A model generated the notes under the pieces. The model was not told the origin of the DNA and did no database searches. It saw only the letters and a list, made by a program, of their open reading frames with translations. Source: Spinacia oleracea (lineage: Eukaryota > Streptophyta > Magnoliopsida > Caryophyllales > Amaranthaceae). Taken from it: 64,000 nucleotides of DNA. The stretch lies in contig NC_079489.1 in NCBI RefSeq assembly GCF_020520425.1, positions 83,458,810-83,522,809 of the forward strand. Direction: 5' to 3'. Below are positions 48,971 through 58,138 of this stretch, one piece after another. Each line of letters starts with the position of its first letter. The first letter of the stretch is position 1. A program made the position numbers and the translations under genes.

Positions 48971-50067
48971 GAAAATATAGAATTTATGTAAAATGTGTAT
49001 GACCTTGAAACTTTATTTATTGATTACCAGGTTTTGCTTTGCAGTTATTACTGCCTTTCCTATTTACTTTCACCTATCCTTGTTACATAGTGACATTAGT
49101 TTGCTCTATAATGTGTTTTCCTCACTTTTCTGGGAACGAAGCTTCTAGCAATCGACTACGGCCGACTACCTTAACATAAGATAATCTTAGCCGTTGATAT
49201 AACTTAACAAAGGTTAGTCATTCACAGTTTTATTTTGGATGTCCAATAATAGAGGAAAAGAGGGGTAAATTTTGTCATTTCATACCCTTCCACTTATGTT
49301 ATTTAATACTTCTTATTAAGTACCCCAATCAAACCAGAAAATATTAAGTACCCCAATCAAACCAGAAAATAATAACATAGGACAACTTTCGTATGTTAAT
49401 TCTTTCTTTCTTTTGGGAGTAGAGAGAGGCACAAATGGCAAGGTGACAAATGATATTTGGGTTTGGGTACCACCCTTCAAGACTACAACTACGATACTCC
49501 CTCTGGTCTTGAATGCTAGTTCTCTTTTCGTATTGAGTTATTTCTATTTGTTCGCCCATTTCAGAATTTTTTTTTTTTTTTAAGACTATCTTGTTGTCAC
49601 CCCTGTTGTCGTGCGCGTTGCATTAAGTGCCGACGTCAACATTATTTTGAAAAAAAGAATATTTAATATTTTTTTACTAATTTTCTTACCATTAACTAAA
49701 TTAGTGTAGAACATAACTAAAATTAATATAAACATGACTAATTGAATAACAAAATTATTATAGTATAAGACGAATATTTAATAACAAAATGGTTATGATT
49801 TGTTTTGACAATTATAGTTATGATTTTGAAACAAACATCCTCTAATTTCAAAAACCTTTTATAAATGTAATTATTTATCCAATGGTGAGTTATTTTGAGG
49901 CTCACTTGGATACTCAAATGTCTAATCATCTAATGGTAAGAATGTGAGACACTCGAAAAATCACTTTTGAACTATAAGAAACTCAGCAACAAGACATAAA
50001 ACTAGGCAACAAGAAATTCAACAACCATGTAAAAAAAACAAAATGCAAATTCAACAGCCTAGCATTC
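48971..50067. other. Intergenic region between convergent genes
   Basis: No gene. A 28-bp unit (TTAAGTACCCCAATCAAACC core) is repeated in tandem at about 49316-49371. A single Stowaway-like end (ACTCCCTCTGGTCTTGAATG) lies at 49495. The last part is AT-rich. Confidence 0.5.
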
Positions 50068-51273
50068 TTACACAGCTTCATTAGTGCAATGAGGAGAGAC
50101 AAGAGTCTCCATGAAGCTCCCACCAACACCAAATGTTTCTGTAATACCGTGAAGTACAATATCCTTAAAATCTTCTTCTACAAAATTGTACATGACCAAT
50201 TTCTCATTGGCATTCTCCTCATCCATCACCAACACCATCTGTTTCCTCTTCAATAAACATATAGGCCTATACAATGACCCGGAGTCATTACTGAATGAGA
50301 TTCTAGTCCAAGATTCTTTGTTATCTGATTCTTCCATCATCGCAACAAACATTTCATGACAAGTGTCTGTAATACTTTCGGGATAAAAACAAAGACGGCC
50401 TCCAAGTGCCACTAGGTTGTCAAGCTGATACTCATCGGAGCAATCATGAGATTCCTCAGAGTCTGTAGAGTTCCTATCAGGGTCAGGATCAGGATCAGGA
50501 TCAGGATCAGGATCCGGATCCTTCCTAGTAGTATCAACAAAACCAGGAAAGGTTACAATATAAAGCTCCTCTTCCTCTAAATCAAATGCTGCAATGGAAT
50601 CAAAAACACCAGCCCTCCAATAGATAAACCCATCAACGAAAACCAAATGAGTGGCCAGTTCATGATTAAATGGACAATTCTCAACTCTGTCCCAAGTATC
50701 ATTTCTAACAGAATAAAGATTAACAAACATCATATTATCACTTCCGTCAAAACAAATTACAACTACCTTGTAATCATCATCAATTGAGTCATACCCAATT
50801 CCCCAACAAAGAGGTTCAACAGCATCAGGGGAGCTCGGCAATTCCTTAAACTCCCTTGTACTTGGATTTATTAGCACCAACTTTTTTTCTACATCCATAA
50901 CTATGATTAACCCATCACAAGAAGCCATTTGAATGGAGGACGAATGAAAACGGTGGTCACCAAGTGTGAGCTTGGTAGCAGAAACAATGATTTCATTGCC
51001 GTGGTGGTGCGCATTTTTAATCTGAGCAGAATATAGCGACCCAGAATCACGGGAAACAAGGATAATTGAAGATTCTTCTTCAATTTGGAGATCTTTCATT
51101 CGTTTCAGGTGGCTTTTGGTGAAGTGGGGTTGGGAAAAAAGAGATTTCCATGGCTTTGATACGCATCGAAATCGACAAATGGATTTTGCAGGTAGCCTTG
51201 AGAGTAAGTCAACGCATATCTCATCTGGAAGCCTATTCCCTTCTTCCGGTTGTTCCACTTTTTTGGGAGACAT
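50068..51273 (-). CDS. F-box protein with F-box-associated (CPR1-like) C-terminal domain
   Basis: A single-exon gene of 401 codons. Residues about 13-52 form the F-box (LPDEICVDLLSRLPAKSICR, then FRCVSKPWKSLF), which binds SKP1 in SCF ubiquitin ligases. The remainder fits the F-box-associated/kelch-like domain, with SCDGLI, LVLINPSTREFKELP and GIGYDSIDDDYKVV motifs typical of the family that includes CPR1. A DP dipeptide run at residues about 251-265 is encoded by a hexanucleotide repeat. The ATG at 51273 is the first in the frame; a 21-T tract (oligo-A on the coding strand) lies just upstream. Convergent with the importin gene. The target substrate is unknown; plant F-box genes of this class diversify rapidly. 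Confidence 0.92.
   Translation of the reverse strand: MSPKKVEQPEEGNRLPDEICVDLLSRLPAKSICRFRCVSKPWKSLFSQPHFTKSHLKRMKDLQIEEESSIILVSRDSGSLYSAQIKNAHHHGNEIIVSATKLTLGDHRFHSSSIQMASCDGLIIVMDVEKKLVLINPSTREFKELPSSPDAVEPLCWGIGYDSIDDDYKVVVICFDGSDNMMFVNLYSVRNDTWDRVENCPFNHELATHLVFVDGFIYWRAGVFDSIAAFDLEEEELYIVTFPGFVDTTRKDPDPDPDPDPDPDPDRNSTDSEESHDCSDEYQLDNLVALGGRLCFYPESITDTCHEMFVAMMEESDNKESWTRISFSNDSGSLYRPICLLKRKQMVLVMDEENANEKLVMYNFVEEDFKDIVLHGITETFGVGGSFMETLVSPHCTNEAV
50478..50521 (-). repeat. In-frame hexanucleotide microsatellite in the F-box gene
   Basis: AGGATC-type six-base units are repeated about seven times, with GGATCC variants. They encode alternating Asp-Pro on the minus strand. The array keeps the reading frame whatever its unit number. 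Confidence 0.9.
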
Positions 51274-52009
51274 TGTTTGAACTTTTTTTTTTTTTTTTTT
51301 TTTGGAGTGAAAGGGTGTATTTGCCTATTTGGTTTAACTATCATATCAATTTATTAGTGAACATGAGTTTTTATTTCTTTAATTTATGGCAGCCCAAATT
51401 TGCTGGTTTGAACAGACAAATCACATGTACATGATGTATTCCCTCCCCGTTCCTTTATTTTATGTTCATATTTTAGAATCTGGATGGAAATTAAGAAAAA
51501 TGGAATATTGTAATGATTAGGTGTAAGAGACAATAATAAAGAAATGAAGGAAAGGCATAAAGAAATTAAGGAAATAGAAGATATTTTTAAAGTAATAAAA
51601 ATTTATAAAAGTATGGTTGGTTGGGGGTGGGTGAGTGGAAAAATGTGAATGAATAAATAAGGGGTGGTGGAGAAATTTATGGTAGAACATGTAGAGATAT
51701 TTAGGTATTTTTTGTAATAAAAAAGATAAAGAAAAGTATTTGAATAAAAAAATCATGTCCAAAAAAGAAATAGGAAAAACAAATATGAAGGCTATTTATA
51801 GAAATAGGAAGATAAAAAAGGAATGAAGGGAGTATAATATATTAGGGAGCAATAGTATTATAATCTTCTATTCTTTTTTGTAGATTTTGCGTAGAATTCA
51901 AGATTCACTTTACCCCTTCACTAGTTGGAGTGAGACAAAATGTGGTTTATGCACACGGATGCACAATGATCAATGTGCACCCTGTTTTTAAATGAACATT
52001 TAGTTCAAA
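51274..52009 (-). promoter_or_regulatory. Upstream region of the F-box gene
   Basis: Holds the 21-T homopolymer (51283-51303) next to the start codon and, from 51439, a Stowaway-type MITE. No clear TATA box could be assigned. Confidence 0.4.
51439..51832. mobile_element. Stowaway-type MITE upstream of the F-box gene
   Basis: A 394-bp AT-rich element. The left end reads TTCCCTCCCCGTTCCTTTAT after TA; the right end GGAATGAAGGGAG before TA reads CTCCCTTCATTCCTTTTT on the opposite strand. TA target duplication and CTCCC ends are as expected for Stowaway. Confidence 0.7.
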
Positions 52010-52726
52010 CTAGTGTGTGTCCCGGGCGATGCTCCGATTACAATGTTGGATGATATATGAAATTTTTACGCATTGTTTACACGCGTTGCGCATGCGAGTT
52101 TGATCTTTTTTTAATAATTATTCGGAGATCGTTTATTTTATTTGGATGTGATGTATTGTATGTAGTACGTATCAATTTTCAGTAATAGTGTTCTTCCCTT
52201 TTTGGGTTGTTAATTAGTATATGTAAATCATGTCCAATAGCTAATAAATGTTTTGTGTATATGTTATGATCCACATATGCTAACACGATTGTTGACTAAA
52301 TAATGAAAAAATGTATTCTAATATATGTAGAAAATGGACAAATTAACAATGCCGTCATTATTCAAAACCATTTTAATAATGGTAACAAAATTAAATTTTC
52401 TTGTAATCACTATGTGGTGAAATTAGAAAATTTATAACATAAACCATGTGAAAAAATAGTGTAAATACACGTGCACTAATCCTATCCCACTTAAATATAT
52501 TTAAATAGAGTTAAAAGACATAAATAATAGTATAGCTAAGATGGTAAGCTTTCTACTATATTTCTTGTTGGTTCCATGTTCGAACCCTAACAAAAACATT
52601 TTGTGTATCAATATGGAAAACGCACATCCTCCATGTCATTGTTGATGTGGCGTCTTGTCAAGTTTAGAGAAGGTGACACATGGCGGCGTGACATAATTTG
52701 CCTTGGAGATTTAATAATAGTATAGA
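52010..52726 (-). mobile_element. Non-autonomous Helitron A
   Basis: Read on the minus strand, the element begins TCTATACTATTATTAAATCT right after an A and ends CTAG right before a T, the AT target preference of Helitrons. Just before the end is a short GC-rich hairpin (CGGAGCATCGCCCGGG region, with a bulge) followed by about 11 bases to CTAG. TCTATACTAT starts and hairpin-plus-CTRR ends are established Helitron hallmarks. At 717 bp it encodes no Rep/helicase. Confidence 0.82.
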
Positions 52727-52754
52727 TATGAGAAACATATTGTTTGGGGTGATG

Positions 52755-53084
52755 ATAAAGGTCGCAAGTTGCGACAATATTTAGTTGTCGCAATCTTACA
52801 TGCCGGAGTTTAATTGGTACATATAGGCGACATGAAGGCTATGCGTCATCAGATTTTTTTTTTTACTATCAATGCAACATTTTTACTATAAAAATATGTA
52901 ATAAGATAGTCGAAATAAAGAAGAAAACAAATTAGAATATTAAGATTTTCCTACATTTTTTTTGTAACATGTATAATAGGTTACATAAGTTAAATATTTT
53001 AGTTTCCAATTTAAATCATGACATATAAAATGTCATGTCATCATTGTGACACGGCTTAAAGGTAGCATGTTGCGACCTTTACCA
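52755..53084. mobile_element. Putative TIR MITE between the two Helitrons
   Basis: The left end ATAAAGGTCGCAAGTTGCGA and the right end, reading on the opposite strand GGTAAAGGTCGCAACATGCT, are inverted repeats around an AT-rich interior. Left-hand sequence also repeats TTGCGACAA/TTGTCGCAA. Superfamily not determined. Confidence 0.5.
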
Positions 53085-53326
53085 TTTTCGTATTGTTTAT
53101 ACCCAAAGAACATATAGTTTAAATCCAAAAAAATATATTAAAACAATTCACTTGTACGCGTACATTGAAATCATTCTCCATGTTCATTAGGTAGTTTCTA
53201 AACGTTTATCAGGGTGTACAATGCCCACTGTACACCCAGGTGTATAATCCAAATTGTGTGGGATTACGAGTCACTCAATTCGGTTATAAAACTAGTACGG
53301 AGTAATAGATTTATGAGTTGGTAGAG

Positions 53327-53390
53327 AACGAAAAAGCAAGAGAAGCATTTTTATTGATAACGAAAAAGCAAGAGAAGCATTTTTATTGAT
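53327..53390 (+). repeat. 32-bp tandem duplication next to Helitron B
   Basis: The unit AACGAAAAAGCAAGAGAAGC plus ATTTTTATTGAT occurs twice in a row and stops just outside the Helitron 3' terminus. Confidence 0.9.
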
Positions 53391-53394
53391 AACT

Positions 53395-54361
53395 AGTTTT
53401 TGAGCCCGTTCATAGAACGGGCGGTTGTATAATGGTTGTTTAGATGTCTTTTAAAGTTTTAATTAGTGATGATTTGTGATTTTTGGTAATATATGAATTA
53501 AATAGAGGTGTAATTTGAAGTAGGGGTGGCAATGGATCGGAGGTGGATCGGGTGGAGATTCATCCGCCTCCACCCGTCAACTTTTCATCTATGATCCAAC
53601 CCATCTGTCACTCCATTTCCCCTCCATCCACATCCGACTCATCCATCATGCATCCGCGGATGAATTGGGTTGGTCGAATGATTAACGATAGTAATTAAAA
53701 GTATCGTCAACTTTATTTATAATATCAATCAATATAAAGTAATATGTGTTAATATAGTGGACAATGAATTATAATTTTGACATCTACATTATAAAATAAA
53801 CGAAAATTAATTATAAAAAATTATTAGGTAATACATACATGATTCTATTAATAATTAAGTAATTGTAGTAAACAAAATTATTAATTTTAACGGATGGATG
53901 GGTGGATCAAATGATGGATTGGGTGACGGGTTGGATGAAGCTCCACCCGAATCCGACCCGACCCATCACCCGATCCACGCGCCACCCGTTTAACATCAGT
54001 GTTTTATCGGGTTTCAACCATATATTCGGTTCGGGTTGTTCGAATATCCGTCGGACTTTGATGAAATTGTCACCCCTAATTTGAATGTTGAAAAAATATA
54101 AAAAATATATGTTTAGTTAATATTGAATGTTAAAGGGGGTGAAGTGGAAGATATTAGTGTATATATTGGACTATTGATAACTTATGTTGAATAAGGAAGA
54201 TGAAGGGGAAGAGGAGTTAAAGTTGTAAAACATAGAAACAATAAAAAAAAAAAAAAACTAATAATGAATGAAATGAGGGATGACACATGACTTCCAATAA
54301 TCTATGGTGACACATGGCTTCCAATAATCTATGGTTATCCTTTTTAAATACTAGGTATAGA
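53395..54361 (-). mobile_element. Non-autonomous Helitron B with nested hAT MITE
   Basis: On the minus strand it starts TCTATACCTAGTATTTAAAA after an A and ends with a perfect hairpin GCCCGTTC-TAT-GAACGGGC, seven bases, then CTAG before a T. That is the complete set of Helitron structural marks. It spans 967 bp, of which 558 bp is a later insertion (53521-54078). Near its 5' end a unit (GACACATG...CTTCCAATAATC) is duplicated at about 54272-54334. No coding capacity. Confidence 0.88.
53521..54078. mobile_element. hAT-type MITE nested in Helitron B
   Basis: Ends are TAGGGGTGGCAAT and ATTGTCACCCCTA. An 8-bp target duplication is ATTTGAAG (53513-53520) versus ATTTGAAT (54079-54086), with one mismatch. 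TAGGGGTG ends and 8-bp duplications define hAT. The interior is built of GGATGGATGGGTGGAT and CCACCCG-type words. It contains no transposase. Confidence 0.83.
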
Positions 54362-54368
54362 TGGGATG

Positions 54369-54904
54369 AACGATTTACCGAACTAATGACCATTTAAAAC
54401 TTACTTCTCATTCTGCGTTGGAATAAACTTATTTACCGAACTACCTTCCACGTATGATCAGAGCTACGCTCGTTTATTTTTAATTTTTCCAGGCCAATAT
54501 CGCTATATCAGATAGCGATTATACCAGTAAAACCGCTATCTTAGATAGTAATTTTGGTCATAAAACACTGTTATAAGCGGTAGTTGTTTTTGTCCTAAAG
54601 CCGATAGGGGTTATACTAATAAAACCGCTATCTGAGATAGCGATTATAATAAAAAACCTGCTATATCAGATAGCGATTATACCAGTAAAACCGCTATCTT
54701 TTGTAGCGGGTTGTGGTTATACTAGTAAACCGCTATCTCATATAGCGGTTTTACTACTATAACCACTATCTCAGAAAGAGGTTTTATAAAAAAAACAGTT
54801 TAACTTTACCCGAACCTATGTGGACGGTAGTTTGATAAATAAGTTTTATTCCGATTCAGAATGGGAAATATAGTTTTAAATGGGCATTACTTTGGTAAAT
54901 CGTT
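54369..54904. mobile_element. Fold-back element with a core of short palindromes
   Basis: The outer arms of about 85 bp (54369-54453 and 54820-54904) are inverted repeats starting AACGATTTACC(A/G)AA and running through AATGACCATTTAAAACT and GGAATAAACTTATTTA. Between them at least four imperfect 20-bp palindromes built on GCTATCTGAGATAGC lie at 54499-54519, 54625-54643, 54657-54677 and 54730-54748, joined by TATACCAGTAAAACC linkers. There is no ORF. The left end nearly abuts Helitron B. No target duplication was recognised, so the class is uncertain. Confidence 0.7.
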
Positions 54905-55128
54905 CTAATGGTACTCTTATATTTGGTGATAGTATAGTCGACATGAAAAACCATTGTAAGTATGATTTCCTATGAAGTGGAAGATTGTTAGGTGTGATAA
55001 GCATGTGTTTGCTTGTCTATTGTTATTGTCATCAAAAAGGTTTTGCATGCTTACGGTGTACAATAAATTTATGATACGTACATTGAGATAACTTTTACCA
55101 GGGTTTTTGGAAACGTTTCCCAAAGTAG

Positions 55129-56275
55129 TGTTGGAAATAAACAAAATTCCAAATCTAGTGTTTGACTAAACATAATTGGTTTTTCTAGTGTCCACGTAGG
55201 TTTTGGAAAACCAAAGCCCAATCAAATCAGTGCCCAACACAACATAGAGCATATGACCCAAGAAGGATTTTGTAACCGTTTATCTATCTTTTTCCAGGCA
55301 GATATTTAAGTGATTATGTGACAGTTTGTATAAGGTCATTGGACCACTATTAAGGTTGCATGCAACCATTTTGTAACCCTACAAAAACTATAATATGAAT
55401 GAAAGAACTCAGCTGGTTTGATATAAAGAACATGCGTCATTTTCTTCTTCCCTTATTGCTTACATTTCATTCCTAAAATGTCATCATGGTATCAGAGCCA
55501 GGTTTCCAAAATCTCAACTATAGTCATAAAAATGTTGCAAATCTGGTAAATCGTGCTCTTTGTTTCTTACCATCTATATAAAGCTTCAACTTTTAGCTTC
55601 TTTTTCTGTCTTAAACATCAAAATCTCTCAAATCAGTGAAAAAAATCAAGATGAGTACAACAATAAAAGTCACTACTCCTCTCTATCTTCATCCTTCTGA
55701 TGGAAACAACTTCATGGCTGTTGAAAATCTTCAAGGATCCGGAAACTTCAGACCTTGGAAAAGATCAATGTAACCTTAGCTTCCATGAGAAAGCTGGATT
55801 TTGTGACTGGAGCTATCAAAAGGATAACAAAGATGCAGTGGAAGAAGATGCTTGGGATAGCACAATCATTTCAGGAATCCTTGTGTCTATGTCTGAAAAT
55901 ATAAAGAAATCAATTATATATGTTTGTGAGTAATGTTGAGCAAATCTGGATGCAGTTGGACTAAAGATTTGCACTCATAAATGGATCAAGGTAGTTTAAA
56001 CTTAGGATCTGTATGAAACAAAGAAACATAACAGATCCATAAGTGAGTATTATACACTCATATATGAGAAGAATGTGGGAAGAGCTTGACTCTCTCAATA
56101 CACTTTCTCCCATTACAACAATGACAACAGAGGTAAATGTCTTTGTTTGTTCTCTGATCGAATCAACAGATGGAGGAACAAAAAAAATCTTCCAATTTCT
56201 CAATGGTCTAGAATACTATTATGGGGCTCAAAGAAGCCGCGCTGTTGATGATGATGTTAGGTTATGAACAATCTA
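55129..56275 (+). mobile_element. Degenerate copia remnant: LTR, primer site and gag piece
   Basis: A probable LTR (55129-55482, TGTTGG...TGTCA) is followed by a perfect primer-binding site TGGTATCAGAGCC at 55486-55498. A gag region of the copia type (about 55651-56275) follows, with TPLYLHPSDGNNF and later EEDAWDS, YYTL and QFLNGL pieces spread over all three frames with stops. Everything downstream of gag (protease, integrase, RT) is absent, so this is a truncated fossil. Confidence 0.65.
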
Positions 56276-57153
56276 ATTGACATGTGGAAAAACCATACTT
56301 GCCAGAATCCAAGTAAATCACATAATCAATTAGCATAATTGAGTATACATACGATTAACGATGCCCGCCTTCCCTATCTTCTTCCAAAAAGAACAAGAAC
56401 AAGTTTGGGACTCCAAATGTCGCCCCTTCGTAGAAAGTCCACACCACGTTCGAATCCGACTTAAATTTGACCAACTAGTATCTCAGTATAAGGTATATAT
56501 GATTATCAGGATCTCACTTTTAGGTGATAGGGAAAGTGTGAATACTCACGTGTAAATTACGCCCATAGGAAATATATTTATAGGAAATAGGAAACTCTAG
56601 GATGTCAAAACCCTAATTTCGATTTAAGAAGTTTCAGGAAAAACACCTTAAAACCTAGTTGGAAACAGTCGGCCAACCCTAGCTCATGGCTCAAGCTAGG
56701 CTCCAGGCCAACAATGCGCGCTGGCCTGCAATGCAGCCAGGTGTACGCGCTAGCGCTACACACTGAGCTGGCCTGGACGTTAGGCAAATGAAGAATTGAA
56801 CCTGGTCTTGACAACTACACTTATGAGTCCTTACCAACTAGGACAAAGATTATATAATGCATATATAGCAGCTATTAAATATATAATATTTAATTTTGGG
56901 GTTTAACCAATATAATTTCTTTTTGGGGCCCCAAAATTTTGTGGCCCGATGCTGTAGGTCCGTCTGGACCTCCTTTAGCCGGGCCTGAATCTGCGAATGC
57001 ATAAAAAGACCACTTAAATTGGTAATGTATAAAGATTAAAAATCAATGCTCGAGTCCACGAAAGCTACATAATCGGTTCACTGCAAAACACTACAAGTGT
57101 GGGATACTATATTGTTAGTTATGGAGTAGTTTGTTTTTAATTTGAATACATAT
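56276..57153. other. Unclassified intergenic sequence
   Basis: No gene recognised. A minus-strand TATAAATATA box lies at about 56569-56580, and GCGCGCTGGCC-type repeats sit at 56690-56775, so part may be an old LTR. The boundaries are not clear. Confidence 0.35.
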
Positions 57154-57703
57154 TGTTGTGGAATCTTTTACAGTGATGACGTGTCACGCGTTCCTCGGAG
57201 GTATCAAGTATGAGCTGGCACGAACCCCTGGCAACCTGCAAAACAAGAATATTCCCGTAGGAATATTCCCTCCGATGCTTAAGTAAGTATAAGCTAGAGA
57301 GAGAAGTAATTTGTAGAGAGAAGGCAGAGCAAAGATAATTTTAGGTTGGTGGGAATGAATTGATTTCCTTTTTACCTAGGGATATGCACTATTTATAGTG
57401 TTAGGGTTTCTTGGGAACTGGTCCTGCATGATTGGATGTTTTGCAAGATCATGACATGTGTCCTGCTAAGTTTTGGGGACTTGATTTAGACCTGGTGGGC
57501 CTCTTAAGCGTTTGGGCTTTTTTGGGATATAGCGGAATGGGCTCCTCCTGAGCAAGTGGGTCTCATGACCTCCTGATGGGTCTTGGCCCTGCGTGTGCAT
57601 GCGGGTTTATGAGACAATTTGAGGTGTGCCTGCTGATGGGCCTTTGGGCCTTCTTTCTGGGCTTTCATGGTACAGCCAGGTGGCGTTCTTTTAGGCCACA
57701 TCA
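57154..57703 (-). repeat. Probable 3' LTR of the Tat-like element
   Basis: On the minus strand it starts TGATGTGGCC right after the purine tract GAGGGGCAAA and ends TTCCACAACA. A TATAAATA box lies at about 57393-57386. The partner LTR is outside the window, so the limits are inferred from TG...CA and the tract. Confidence 0.6.
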
Positions 57704-57718
57704 TTTGCCCCTCAAGGA
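57704..57718 (-). other. Polypurine tract of the Tat-like element
   Basis: On the minus strand CTTGAGGGGCAAA stands directly before the LTR start TGATG. Confidence 0.6.
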
Positions 57719-58138
57719 GGATGCCCCTCGCCCCTCTGGGGTAGGCTGCTTGATCGGAGGGAGTGCCACGTGTGGTTGCTTTCCAGAGCTTGGTTTCCCC
57801 CTTTAAAACCTTCAGAAAATCTCTCATTTTTCTTTTGTTATTTCAGAGCGATTTTTGTAGAGAGAGAAAGCGAATTCTGTTTGCCAAAGATCTGTCTGTG
57901 CTTGCATTGGGTGTTCTTGGATTCTTGTTCAGTGTTCTTGAGGCTTTGGATGATTTGCCTAGACTTCCCATCAGTTTGATCATTTTTCGGTAAGTTCTTT
58001 ATCAAACTCTTGTTTTCTGCATGCTTATGGATTTTCTTTTCTTGTTGTTATAGTATCTTGGGGAGGCGTCTTGTTAGTTTCGACGCTCATTCTTTCTTTT
58101 TGCTAAAGTCAGACGTCTTGTTCCCTATGCAGAACGGC

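Noticed and set aside
52530-52590. Pol III-like A box (TAGCTAAGATGG) and B box (GTTCGAACCC), suggesting a SINE head
   Set aside because: Both lie inside Helitron A, no SINE body or tail follows, and the outer boundaries are clearly Helitron ends.
54490-54760. Possible CRISPR-like array because of regularly spaced similar units
   Set aside because: The units are imperfect palindromes with a conserved, not variable, linker, inside inverted arms of a plant fold-back element; no cas genes, and the genome is eukaryotic.
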